Source: Sulfitobacter litoralis (GTDB lineage: Bacteria; Pseudomonadota; Alphaproteobacteria; Rhodobacterales; Rhodobacteraceae). From it: DNA of 64,000 bases. Below the pieces are notes generated by a model, which made no database searches, was not told the DNA's origin, and saw only the letters and a list, made by a program, of their open reading frames with translations. The position numbers and the translations under genes are program-made. Shown here piece by piece: positions 9,348 through 18,116 of this stretch. The stretch's first letter is position 1, and the number at the start of each line of letters is the position of its first letter. The DNA lies in contig NZ_FNJD01000008.1 in assembly GCF_900103185.1 (NCBI RefSeq), positions 62,001 to 126,000 on the forward strand, in the 5' to 3' direction.

Positions 9348-10364
9348 TCAGTCTCCGTCCAATGCGTTAAAACCCGATGCGACCCCTAGTTGCGGGCCCA
9401 GATCGTCGCGTGCCACCTCGCGGATCGCCGCAACGGACTGTTGCAGCACCTCTACCCTAAGGCGCGATTGCGGTGTGGCGGTGCCCGCAAATACCGGGTC
9501 GTCCAAGTCGCCTGCAACTTTCAGCGCGTCGTCAAACCGATCGTCAAAGCTGGCAACAACGGCGTCGCTTCCGGCCGCCAACCGCCGCGCCAGATCCTGC
9601 AACGACACCAGCGCGACCTCGACATTGCGTAAGGACCGGCCTGACCGCCACGCCTCTGCGCGTTTTGGGCGGGGGCGGTCAAAGCTTCCCATCGGGCGCC
9701 CGATGCGCGTGTCTGCGGTAAACTCCAGCCCGAGGTTCAGCGCTTTATAAAGCTCTTGCGCGGCTTCTTCGGTGCTACGGTAGGGACCGCCCTCGGACGG
9801 GGCGGCGACGGCGTCGGCATAGCCTGTCGTCCATCCGTCCAGAATGGCATGGGACTGCGTGGCGATATCGGCGGTCACCGTTTGCACCAAGTCACAGCGA
9901 TAGGTCGCATCGCCCGAGGTGCTGATCTGTTCGTCAAAAAGTAGAAATTCGAGCGCATAGAACCCGCGCCCCGCAATGGAGACATCGGCATAGGCTTGCG
10001 GATTGGTGCCCACGGGATCGGCATCTGCGATCAAGGCGGCCAGTGTTTTCGGTGTCGCACCGCGGCTATCGGGCCAAAACGCCAGCGCAAAGGCGCGGTT
10101 GTCGACCTCGGAGGGACCAAAGCGCAGGTGGCTCACAGCAATCCACGCGTCAAAGGCGCTGTGGTAGGTATCGCGCAACGCCGCAGCATCGGGCGCGCAG
10201 TTCTGTTCGGCGGCGTCCGCCAGCGCATCTGCGCGTTCAGCCAAGGTGCTATAGCGCGGCAGGATGTGGTGATCGACCACATCGCGCAACATCGCGGTAG
10301 CTACATCGGCCGCAGCGCCCAATGGTGCGCAGATAAAACCAAGAGCGAGGACCAGATTTTTCAT
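9348..10364 (-). CDS. Imelysin-family periplasmic protein (variant motif)
   Basis: 338 residues, signal peptide about 1-19 (ends LGAAADV). The body matches the imelysin/M75 fold: an N-terminal helical half with HLRFGPSEVDNRAFALAFWPD, and a C-terminal half with SVLQDLARRL-type helices. Imelysins are periplasmic or outer-membrane iron-associated proteins. The family's G-x-H-x-x-E metal motif appears as GFYALE (His replaced by Tyr), whereas the paralogue at 12964-14223 keeps GYHAVE. The ATG comes one base after the stop of the di-haem oxidoreductase gene, so translation is likely coupled. Confidence 0.88.
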   Translation of the reverse strand: MKNLVLALGFICAPLGAAADVATAMLRDVVDHHILPRYSTLAERADALADAAEQNCAPDAAALRDTYHSAFDAWIAVSHLRFGPSEVDNRAFALAFWPDSRGATPKTLAALIADADPVGTNPQAYADVSIAGRGFYALEFLLFDEQISTSGDATYRCDLVQTVTADIATQSHAILDGWTTGYADAVAAPSEGGPYRSTEEAAQELYKALNLGLEFTADTRIGRPMGSFDRPRPKRAEAWRSGRSLRNVEVALVSLQDLARRLAAGSDAVVASFDDRFDDALKVAGDLDDPVFAGTATPQSRLRVEVLQQSVAAIREVARDDLGPQLGVASGFNALDGD

Positions 10365-10365
10365 T

Positions 10366-11901
10366 TTACAGACTTTCCAGATAGTGGATCAAAGCTTCTC
10401 GATCGGCGGGAGGCATGTCAATGACGCGATCCTTTGCGGGCTCTGCCTCTCCGCCATGCCAAAGCACAGCCTCAAGCAGCGACCGCGCGCGCCCGTCATG
10501 CAGAAATTGGGTATGGCCTGACACAGTTTCGGTCATGCCGATCCCCCAAAGCGGGGCGGTGCGCCATTCGGTGCCGGTGGCGCGAGCCTCTGGGCGGTGA
10601 TCGGCCAGACCTTCGCCCATGTCGTGCAGCAGCATGTCAGTATAGGGCCAGATCAGCTGAAAGCTTTGTTCCGGCTGGTCGTTCAGACGGTGGGTGACAA
10701 AACTGGGCTGGTGACACGCGGCGCACCCCGTCTCATAAAACACCTGTTTGCCGCGCAGCACCTCGGGGGCGTCCGCGTCGCGGCGGGCGGGCACGGCAAG
10801 GTTCCGGCTGTAGAAGGTGACCAGGTCCAGGCCTTTGGCATCAATCTCGAACCCGCGCACATCGCCAGCACCATGGGGTGCATTCACGCAGGCATCCTGA
10901 ATGGTCGAACAATCGCCGAACGGGTCGCCGAAGATCGGGTTAGAGATTCCGATATCGCCGGCAAAGGCGCCTGCCGATTGCTCGCGGATCGTGGGCATGC
11001 CCGCCTTTAAGCCAAAGCGACCCAACATTGGCATGTTGTATTCCTGCGACCAGACGATGTTGGCGCGGCCCGAAATTCCATCCCTATCCGCATCATTCGG
11101 GTCTGCCAGTGCTAAAATATCCGCCGCAGGGATCGCTTCCAGAAGGCCAAGCCCGATCATCTGCGGTGTCACGCGGGGCGACAGCATCGCGTCGGGATGC
11201 AGCGGCCCATAGCCCAGATCCGCCGCGGTATAGGTCGGGTGCCGCAGCGATACCGTCTGACCGCCCGACAGCGTCACGGGAAACTCGGTATACTCAACCT
11301 GCAAACGGTATTCGGCGTTGTGCCCCGATACGGCGAAATCCTGCATCTGGGTGCCGTAGGTCGGTTCGGCAAGGGTGGCCAGATAGCCTTCGATCTCTTT
11401 GATATTACCGGCGTCTTCGGTGCCCGGAATGGATACGCGCAGAAACATTGAAATGGCGCTGTCGTCGGGGCCTTCGGGCGGGTGGCCGCGCCCGTCCTTG
11501 ATGTGGCAGCTTTGGCAGGATCGCGCATTGAATAACGGCCCCAGCCCGTCAGAGGCCAGTGTCGACGATGGCGAAGATACCCAGAGCTTGCGAAACAGCC
11601 CGTTGCCCAGCTTGAAGGTCAGCTCGTCCTCGAACGACATATTCCCTGACGCTTGCGAGAACGCATCAGCGTTCATGCGCGGACGCACGGTGGCGGCACC
11701 GGCGCTGTTCACCTCGAACGGGCTGGGGGCGTCAAAACTGTCGGGAAGGGCGGTTACATCGGAGATACGTGCCGTTTCATCAGCGGTACGCGGGATGATA
11801 TCTAGATGGGGTTCATCAAGCGGCCCGGCGTAGACCGGACCGCTCAATAGGGGCAGGGACATAACCAAGGCCTGAGGGATAAAAGACCGGAGGAAATGCA
11901 T
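10366..11901 (-). CDS. Di-haem oxidoreductase (DHOR / DUF1111 family)
   Basis: 511 residues with a signal peptide (about 1-25, ending VYAG). Two c-type haem motifs are present: CQSCH near residue 130 and CAACH near residue 395. The 'GLGPLFNARSCQSCH' and 'HDMGEGLADHRPEA' segments are typical of DHOR proteins, which are distantly related to bacterial cytochrome c peroxidases. It probably carries out periplasmic redox chemistry linked to iron handling. It lies between the beta-barrel gene (20 bp away) and the variant imelysin in one operon. Confidence 0.9.
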   Translation of the reverse strand: MHFLRSFIPQALVMSLPLLSGPVYAGPLDEPHLDIIPRTADETARISDVTALPDSFDAPSPFEVNSAGAATVRPRMNADAFSQASGNMSFEDELTFKLGNGLFRKLWVSSPSSTLASDGLGPLFNARSCQSCHIKDGRGHPPEGPDDSAISMFLRVSIPGTEDAGNIKEIEGYLATLAEPTYGTQMQDFAVSGHNAEYRLQVEYTEFPVTLSGGQTVSLRHPTYTAADLGYGPLHPDAMLSPRVTPQMIGLGLLEAIPAADILALADPNDADRDGISGRANIVWSQEYNMPMLGRFGLKAGMPTIREQSAGAFAGDIGISNPIFGDPFGDCSTIQDACVNAPHGAGDVRGFEIDAKGLDLVTFYSRNLAVPARRDADAPEVLRGKQVFYETGCAACHQPSFVTHRLNDQPEQSFQLIWPYTDMLLHDMGEGLADHRPEARATGTEWRTAPLWGIGMTETVSGHTQFLHDGRARSLLEAVLWHGGEAEPAKDRVIDMPPADREALIHYLESL

Positions 11902-11920
11902 AATCTGCCCTATCTCTTAA

Positions 11921-12918
11921 TTAGAATGGGATCACCAAGGATGCACCGACAGTGGTAAAGTCATCGCCGCCTACATCGTAGAAACCGACGCCACCACCGA
12001 GCGACATATCATTCTCGAACGTATAGTCTACGCCCACCGTGATCAAATCGTCGTAACCGTTCGCGGTGTTGTCGATGCCGGTATAGCTGGCTGAATAGGC
12101 CCACGGCCCCTGAACGTAAGACCCGCCCAAAGTCGCATAGGTGGAATCCTCGCCCGTGCCGGCAAACCCGCCGAAATAGGCAACTTCGGCGATCAGGTCG
12201 AACCCGTTGCCAAAGTCATGCGCCATACCGATCACGGCCCCTTTTTCGTCGGACAGATCGCTTTCGCCTGCGGTCAGGAAGCGTGCGCCAACCCAATAGG
12301 TCGTGTCGCCCATCTCTTGCGTGTATTGCAGTGCGACGTTATTCAGCTTGCCGGTGTTGCCCGCGCCGCCGTCGGCGGTGGTGTTGCGGCCGCGTTTGGT
12401 CCCCAGCGAGTCGCTAAAGGCAGTGTCGTCAGCATAGAATAGGGCAAAGGACAAAAGCCCGCCCGATGCGGCGACAGGCATGTCAAAGGTCGCACCGATG
12501 ACTTCGGACAGTTCATAGTCTTCGGCCAGCGATGTGCCGTAGAACCCAGGGGCTGCATCCCATGCAGCGGCAAAGGTCGGGCTGACTTTACCGACGCTCA
12601 ATTCGCCTGCGGCCAGATCAAAGCGCAGCCCCAGTTCGTTCACATAGAGACCCAGATCGTCGAGATGGCGGGTGTCTGCGGCGTCTGTGACGCTTTCCAG
12701 GCTCACTTCACCAAACAGCGTGATGCTGTTTGCAACGCCCGCTTCGAACGCCAGCGAAAGGCTTGCGTAGTTATCGGTCAGTTCGGCTGCGGGATCATCG
12801 GATTTAACCGTGCTGTCGACGCCGATTTCGAATTCACCGCCCCAGACAAAAGCCTGTTCTTGTGCCAAAAGGGGAGTGGCACCGGTCAGCGCCAAAGCGC
12901 AACCGGTAGTTTCTTCAT
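11921..12918 (-). CDS. Outer-membrane beta-barrel (porin-like) protein with apparent signal-peptide frameshift
   Basis: The mature part alternates short polar and aromatic strands typical of a porin and ends in a terminal Phe (SLVIPF). The continuous frame begins only at a TTG at 12895, leaving an 11-residue, non-functional leader. An ATG AAG AAA at 12918 is in another frame and stops after ten codons. Restoring one A in the A-run at 12910-12912 gives MKKTTGCALALTGATPLLAQ, a textbook signal peptide running into the barrel. Either the gene is frameshifted or a base was lost in sequencing. It lies second in the imelysin operon, where an outer-membrane channel would be expected. Confidence 0.75.
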
Positions 12919-12963
12919 TGTCGTTTACTTTCAGTGGGAGGAGGAGCTCATGAAAATCGTGTA

Positions 12964-14223
12964 TTATTCGAAAACCGCACCGGGGCTGTCGAGGCTGTCG
13001 GAGCCTTCAATCGCCACGTCATCCACGCCCAGGGTGGCGACGACGCGTTCGATGGTCTTGGTCTGGGCGATCAGGGCGTTCACCCCACCCATAACCAAAG
13101 CTTCGCCGCCCTTGTTGCCGCGGGCCATCATCTGGTCATAGGACATGCCTGCTTCGGCGGCGGTCTTCATCTGGCCAAGCTTGCGCATGGTGGTCGACAG
13201 GTTCAGCTGCATTTCCGCATCAAGATCGGCGTTCTCGGCGGCGACCAGATCGGACAGTGACGGGCCGGTGACCAACGTGCCATCGGTGCGTGCATAGGCA
13301 CCAAGGTACACGTTTTGAATGCCCAAACCGTCGTAATAGTGGCTGTTGTGAGTGTTGTCCGAAAAGCAGTCTTGCTCTTCTTCGGGGTCGTTCAGCATCA
13401 GACCAAGGCGCATCCGTTCGCCCGCAAGTTCGCCGTAAGACAGCGACCCCATACCGGTCAGCATCGCCGAGATCGCGCCGTCTTCGTTTCCGGTCAGGGT
13501 GCTGCGTGCGGCACCGCCTTCGGCCCATTGTGCGACCATATACTCCAGATCTGACACGATCAGATCGGCTGCCGCCTTCAGGTATTGACCGCGGCGGTCG
13601 CAGTTGTCGTTGGTGCAATCATCGCCCGAGGCATAATCGGTCCAGTCCCGCGCACCGGCACCATGTTTCGTGCCGTTCAGATCCTGCCCCCACAGCAAGA
13701 ATTCAACCGCGTGATAGCCCGAAGCAACGTTAGCCTCGTTGCCGTCGGCTTCGTGCAATGTCTCAGCGAGGAATTCAGGTGTGATTGTGCTGGCGTCTAC
13801 CTCTGTTCCCGACAGCGTGAAGGTGGGGTTCGCGATGACGTTCAGCGCCGCGGCGGCGTTTTCGTCAGTGGCCCCGCCATAGGATGCGTCAACATAGTCG
13901 ATCAGACCTTCGTCCAGCGGCCAGGCGTTCAGCTTGCCTTCCCAATCGTCCACGATGGGGTTGCCGAAACGGTAGGCTTCGGTCTGCTGGTAGGGCACCC
14001 GCGCCGCCAGCCAAGCTGTGCGGGCGGCTTGCATTGTGTCGGCGGACGGCTCTGCAATCAGGGCATCCACGGCGTCGACCAGCGCTTGGGCGGTGATCAG
14101 ACTGTCGCCGTACGCGGCTTCGGCGATGTCGGCGTATGTGTCGATCACGTCGGCTTTCTCTACCGCGAGGGCGGGGGAGGCCAAGGTCAATGCAAGCACA
14201 GAGGTCATCAGACTGCGGGTCAT
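12964..14223 (-). CDS. Imelysin-family iron-regulated periplasmic protein
   Basis: 419 residues, signal peptide about 1-20 (ends SPALAVE). It holds the conserved imelysin core: RVPYQQTEAYRFGNPIVDDWEGKLNAWP, the metal motif GYHAVE in SGYHAVEFLLWGQDL, and the C-terminal helical half. Homologues such as IrpA are induced by iron limitation. It is the first gene of a five-gene minus-strand operon. AGGA lies 9 nt before the ATG. A 20-bp inverted repeat lies about 130 bp upstream and may be the iron-responsive operator. Confidence 0.93.
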   Translation of the reverse strand: MTRSLMTSVLALTLASPALAVEKADVIDTYADIAEAAYGDSLITAQALVDAVDALIAEPSADTMQAARTAWLAARVPYQQTEAYRFGNPIVDDWEGKLNAWPLDEGLIDYVDASYGGATDENAAAALNVIANPTFTLSGTEVDASTITPEFLAETLHEADGNEANVASGYHAVEFLLWGQDLNGTKHGAGARDWTDYASGDDCTNDNCDRRGQYLKAAADLIVSDLEYMVAQWAEGGAARSTLTGNEDGAISAMLTGMGSLSYGELAGERMRLGLMLNDPEEEQDCFSDNTHNSHYYDGLGIQNVYLGAYARTDGTLVTGPSLSDLVAAENADLDAEMQLNLSTTMRKLGQMKTAAEAGMSYDQMMARGNKGGEALVMGGVNALIAQTKTIERVVATLGVDDVAIEGSDSLDSPGAVFE

Positions 14224-14350
14224 ACGGTCGGTTCCTTTTGACGGATCGCGCCTGCGGATGCTGCCGACGAAAGCGGGTCGACGGGCACTGCCGGAGGCAT
14301 GGAAATCATGCGCAGCACCTGAAGAATATCGCGTGAAAGGTCAACCCGAC

Positions 14351-14370
14351 AATTTTAGTAAGTTAAAATT
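14351..14370. promoter_or_regulatory. Inverted repeat upstream of the imelysin operon (candidate iron-responsive operator)
   Basis: AATTTTAGTAAGTTAAAATT: perfect 7-bp arms with a 6-bp spacer in an A/T-rich promoter region 128 bp before the first gene. The symmetry resembles Irr/Fur-type sites of alphaproteobacteria, but the match to any one consensus is only partial. Confidence 0.4.
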
Positions 14371-14424
14371 TTTCCCGCTCACGTTTTCGGCATCGCACAA
14401 AAAATATGCGATGGTCCCAGAGCC

Positions 14425-15705
14425 TTAGACCACCAACCGTGCGCCTTGCGGCAGCGTCGGGTCAGCGGCGTTCAGGGCGTCAACTGCAAAGCCGGCAGCG
14501 GTTTTGTACTGTGCCATATACGCGGACCGCTCCGCGGCAGGTATGACATCGTCGATGCGGTCGAACGTCCCGCCGCAGCGGTCATTTACCATGTTCAACA
14601 ACCCGAACGGGCCCGCCCCCCTGTTGCGTAGGATGAGGTCGGAAATAGGCCCGCAATAGGTGTCATCAAAGCTGCGCAGCGCGGCGGGTGTGACGCCTTG
14701 CTTTACCATAAGTGCACATAGGTTTCGGGCGTCCATGATCGCTTGGCTCGCGCCGTTTGATCCTGTGGGATACATCGCATGAGCGGCGTCCCCGATCAGG
14801 GCGACCGGACCGTCAACCCAAGTCGACACGGGATCACGGTCGATCATCGGGTTCTCGTATATCTCGGATGCGCCGCGCAGCAGGGCAGGCACGTCAAGCC
14901 AATCGTAGGTCCAGCCGTCGAAATGATGCGCAAAATCGGACAGCTGCGCGGGCTTGTACCAACCGCTTTTGCGCGCCTCGGTTTCATCCAGCGTTACCTC
15001 GGCGATCCAGTTGATCGTGGCAAAGCCGTCAGCGTCGGGTGCTGAAATCGGATAGATCACCATGCGCTGACGGTGATCGCCAAGCCCGACAAACGAAGAC
15101 CCCGTACGCACCGGTTTCGCCCGCGACGTGCCGCGCCACATCAACGCGCCGCCCCAGTGGATCGGCGGCTGGTGCGGATGCATCTGCGCGCGCACGGCAG
15201 AGTGGATTCCGTCCGCGCCAATCAGCAACGTGCCCTCGGCAATGGAGTGTGATCCGTCGGTATGGTCGATGGTCGCGGTCACGCCGCCCTCTGGCAGGAT
15301 GCTGTATCCGCTGATCTTGGCTCCCAGTTGCACCGCCTCTGGGCCGGCGCGGTCCACCAGCGTTTGATACAGCAGCATATGCAGCTGGCCCCGATGTGCG
15401 GCATATTGCGGCCAGCGGTACCCCGCGTCAGTGCCGCGCGGTTCGGCGTAAATCTCTTGCCCCTTTTGTCCGACCAGCGCCCATTCGCGTGCCGGCACAC
15501 CGATCTTGTCCAGCTGGGCGGGGGTGAGCCCTAGATCAAAAAGTTCGCGCACGGCATTGGGTTGGATGTTGATCCCCACACCCAGAGGTTTCAGGGCGCG
15601 GACCTGTTCATATACCGTGCAGCGCACGCCAAGTTGATGCAGCGAGAGGGCCAGTGCAAGGCCGCCGATTCCGCCGCCTGCGATCAGGATATGGGGTTGG
15701 GTCAT
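14425..15705 (-). CDS. FAD-dependent aromatic monooxygenase (PhzS/salicylate-hydroxylase-like)
   Basis: 426 residues of the class A flavoprotein monooxygenase family. The three signatures are present: GGGIGGLALALSL at residues 10-22, GADGIHSAVR near 163-172, and GDAAHAMYPTGSNGASQA near 300. The last form (P-T-G-S-N-G) is typical of the PhzS-like 'flavin-dependent oxidoreductase' subgroup. It would use NAD(P)H, FAD and O2 to hydroxylate a ring compound in the cytoplasm. The substrate cannot be told from sequence. It stands alone, not in an obvious pathway operon. Confidence 0.85.
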   Translation of the reverse strand: MTQPHILIAGGGIGGLALALSLHQLGVRCTVYEQVRALKPLGVGINIQPNAVRELFDLGLTPAQLDKIGVPAREWALVGQKGQEIYAEPRGTDAGYRWPQYAAHRGQLHMLLYQTLVDRAGPEAVQLGAKISGYSILPEGGVTATIDHTDGSHSIAEGTLLIGADGIHSAVRAQMHPHQPPIHWGGALMWRGTSRAKPVRTGSSFVGLGDHRQRMVIYPISAPDADGFATINWIAEVTLDETEARKSGWYKPAQLSDFAHHFDGWTYDWLDVPALLRGASEIYENPMIDRDPVSTWVDGPVALIGDAAHAMYPTGSNGASQAIMDARNLCALMVKQGVTPAALRSFDDTYCGPISDLILRNRGAGPFGLLNMVNDRCGGTFDRIDDVIPAAERSAYMAQYKTAAGFAVDALNAADPTLPQGARLVV

Positions 15706-15876
15706 AGGACAGGTCCACTTTCGACTGAGGGGCGTTTCGTACTGCGACGAACGTCCTTTATCGACTGCTGAAAATCAATGGAATGTCGCAAGAAACTGAG
15801 GGCTGACCCCCGTCAGGCCGGAGTGCGAGACACTGCAACGGCGCATGGCCCTAGGCGTCGGTGGCCAAAGACCGCG

Positions 15877-16248
15877 CTAGGCGGATTCGAGCGTGGCCTG
15901 TTCAGCAATCAACGCTTCCGAGCTTTTGAGGAAATCATCCAGCCCAAAGATAATCTCGGTCGGGCAGCTGGCGATCTTGCCGCTGGGGCCATCAAGATGC
16001 GTGTCAATCGCGACCTCGTTGTCGCGCGCGATGGTGCCCAGATCGTCGAACCCCAAAGAACCGGCGGTGCCGGCGATCTGGTGCAGGATTCGGCGGGCTT
16101 CGGTCAGGTTGTCATTGATATCCTGCAAGGAGGTCCCCTCCCATGCGGCCAGCGCGTGTTCGGCCAGTGCACGTTGCCGCTGCTCTAGCATTTCGAGGAA
16201 CCGCGCGCGGATACGCTCGATTCCCGGTAGCTCCAATTTCTGGTGCAT
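15877..16248 (-). CDS. Hpt (histidine phosphotransfer) domain protein
   Basis: 123 residues, a single four-helix Hpt domain. The phosphoacceptor is H56 in LHQIAGTAGSLGF; the usual Lys/Arg two residues after the His is Ala here, but the G-x-A-G-x-LG surface is kept. The ATG overlaps the stop of the receiver gene by one base (TGATG), with GAGGACG upstream, so the two are translationally coupled. It should pass phosphate between a hybrid kinase and a receiver; the partners are not proven. Confidence 0.8.
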   Translation of the reverse strand: MHQKLELPGIERIRARFLEMLEQRQRALAEHALAAWEGTSLQDINDNLTEARRILHQIAGTAGSLGFDDLGTIARDNEVAIDTHLDGPSGKIASCPTEIIFGLDDFLKSSEALIAEQATLESA

Positions 16249-17231
16249 CACGCCGTCCTCCCTACATTCCAAAAGTCGTTCTGGACCTTTTGGTAGTTGG
16301 CTGTGGCTTCTTCTGCAGAGACATGTGCCTCTGACAGCGCATCCATAACCGACGAATTCGTCTTCCACATCAAACGCACAGCCTTACCGGCACAGATACG
16401 CGGGTTGATATGCTCTCCACGGTTATCGAACAATTCGGTTTTTGCCAGCGAAATGTTGATATCATTTGCCAAAAGTCTGGGATCGGGGCGCCATCCGCTT
16501 TCGGTGATGCACACAAAAGTGCCACCGCCGGCATAGGACATCAGGAACTGGCACCCGTCGAGCGTGTCGGAAATAATCTCTCCGACATCGCTGAGCATGC
16601 TACAGAATTCGAAGTTCGACATGCTGCCGTGGAAATGTTCGACATCGCGGATATTAAAGGCAAAGCAGATCGACCCGAACAGATCGCTGCGCGACAGCTG
16701 CTGCACGTAGTTTTCAAGCGCCATGAATTCGATGAGGTTATTCACATCGTGGATCGCCATCGGTTCGTGCAGCTGCACCGCACGCTCAGGCTTGCCGTTG
16801 TGATGGGTGACCGCTTTGGCGGCGAAAATCTTGCTGGTGCGCGTGGCCAATCCTTCGACCGCACGTTCAACCAGTGACAGGCGCGCCTTAAGCTCGGTCA
16901 TCTCGAATGGTTTGGTCACATAGTCCGTTGCACCCGCAGAGAAGGCAGCGTCGATGTAAGACTTTTCGGACATCGCGGTCAGCATCAAGATCGGCGCTTC
17001 GATGTATTGCTTCATTGAACGGATCTGGCTGGCCAGCTCGATGCCGTCGGTGACAGGCATCTGGATATCAAGTAGGAAGCTGTCAAACGGCGCGCGGGCG
17101 TTATCCTTGATCACCTGCAGGGCATCGGCTGCGCATTCGGCCGTGACCAGCGTGTGATCGGTCATGCCTTCAATGAAATGCGACAAAAGCTCTAGGATGA
17201 TTGGGTCGTCATCTACCGCCAGAATTTTCAT
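16248..17231 (-). CDS. Response regulator with degenerate GGDEF-like output domain
   Basis: 327 residues. Receiver domain at 1-120 with the acidic pocket DDD (7-9), phosphoacceptor D55 in LLDIQMP and K107 in VTKPFE. The second half (about 170-320) follows the order of a GGDEF domain, but the active loop reads YAGGGTFV (about 233-240) instead of GGDEF, and the substrate-binding Asp/Asn positions are not recognisable. It is therefore unlikely to make c-di-GMP and may bind a ligand or partner. It is coupled to the Hpt gene downstream. Confidence 0.82.
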   Translation of the reverse strand: MKILAVDDDPIILELLSHFIEGMTDHTLVTAECAADALQVIKDNARAPFDSFLLDIQMPVTDGIELASQIRSMKQYIEAPILMLTAMSEKSYIDAAFSAGATDYVTKPFEMTELKARLSLVERAVEGLATRTSKIFAAKAVTHHNGKPERAVQLHEPMAIHDVNNLIEFMALENYVQQLSRSDLFGSICFAFNIRDVEHFHGSMSNFEFCSMLSDVGEIISDTLDGCQFLMSYAGGGTFVCITESGWRPDPRLLANDINISLAKTELFDNRGEHINPRICAGKAVRLMWKTNSSVMDALSEAHVSAEEATANYQKVQNDFWNVGRTA

Positions 17232-17642
17232 TTGTTTGCCTAACTACTTTTCCGCAACAGCTCGGTATGGCTGTTTCTGTTGCATTCAATCTGATGGCGA
17301 AACTTGTCATAATTGGGGCGATCTCGGTTTAATACTTAGGCATTTAATCCAATTCAAATTTCCTTTTACCTATTTAATAAGGGCGATGCAGCATTGGACG
17401 GAAACGCAGATGCGCGTGGAAGTCACATAGATGGCCAAGCGCCGGCCTGGGTTAAAAGGGGAATCGGCAACACGGAATCGCGCACGTAAAGCGTGCATCA
17501 TTATCATCGACAACTCTGCCGGAAAGACGGGCATCAGGCTGGCGGGCTCACGTTTTTTTGTAGAGATAGTCGAATTGACACTTGGAGCGATATGCATCAG
17601 TGCGCTATATAATAAGGTAAACATATTATAAGCGGACACAAC
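17232..17642. other. Divergent intergenic region, receiver gene / MarR gene
   Basis: 411 bp, A/T-rich near 17330-17400 where the leftward promoter probably lies. The right end carries the palindromic MarR operator candidate at 17608-17630. A 66-codon ORF at 17431-17631 has no ribosome site or homologue I recognise and runs into the operator, so I do not call it a gene. Confidence 0.5.
17608..17630 (+). promoter_or_regulatory. Palindromic operator overlapping a -10 element, MarR promoter
   Basis: TATAATA, 9-bp spacer, TATTATA: perfect 7-bp arms 12 bp before the MarR start codon. The left arm contains TATAAT and may itself be the -10 box. The layout fits autoregulation by the MarR protein, which is inferred. 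Confidence 0.5.
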
Positions 17643-18116
17643 ATGCGTACCACCATCAACCCCGATAGCTTTGGTTTCCTTATCAGCGACCTTGGTCGTC
17701 TTACCAGGGGTGTGTTCGAGCGCGAGATTGACGCAGCTGAACTGGCGGTTACGGCGGCAGAGGCCCGTGTGCTGGCGCATATGGCGCGGTGTGGTGCTAC
17801 GCGACAGCATATGCTGGCAGAAAGTCTGGGGATGACCCCGATGAGCCTCACAGGGTTTCTGGATCGCCTCGAGGCAGCAGAGCTGATTGCCCGCACCGCT
17901 GATCCAAACGACCGCCGTGCCAAGATCGCGTCGCTCACCCCGCAGGCCAATGACGTTCTGTCGCAAATCGCACAGATTGGCGAGCGCGTAGAGGCCATCA
18001 TCTCGGACGGGCTGACCCAAGAGCAATGGCAGACCTTTCATCAAACCGCGCTGACCCTGCGGCAAAATCTGGCCGCCTTGCGCGGGGTTTCTTGCAAGAC
18101 CGAGGGCGCAAAATGA
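17643..18116 (+). CDS. MarR-family transcriptional regulator
   Basis: 157 residues with the MarR winged helix at about 35-100 (MAESLGMTPMSLTGFLDRLEAAELI then the wing DPNDRRAKIASLTPQ). Dimerisation helices lie at both ends. MarR proteins usually repress exporters and are released by small phenolic or toxic ligands. The stop overlaps the start of an MFS exporter gene (ATGA), so this is a regulator-transporter operon; the RND genes that follow are in the same direction. Confidence 0.93.
   Translation: MRTTINPDSFGFLISDLGRLTRGVFEREIDAAELAVTAAEARVLAHMARCGATRQHMLAESLGMTPMSLTGFLDRLEAAELIARTADPNDRRAKIASLTPQANDVLSQIAQIGERVEAIISDGLTQEQWQTFHQTALTLRQNLAALRGVSCKTEGAK

Noticed and set aside
17431-17631. 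A 66-codon ORF upstream of the MarR gene.
   Set aside because: No ribosome site, no homologue recognised, and it runs through the operator palindrome.
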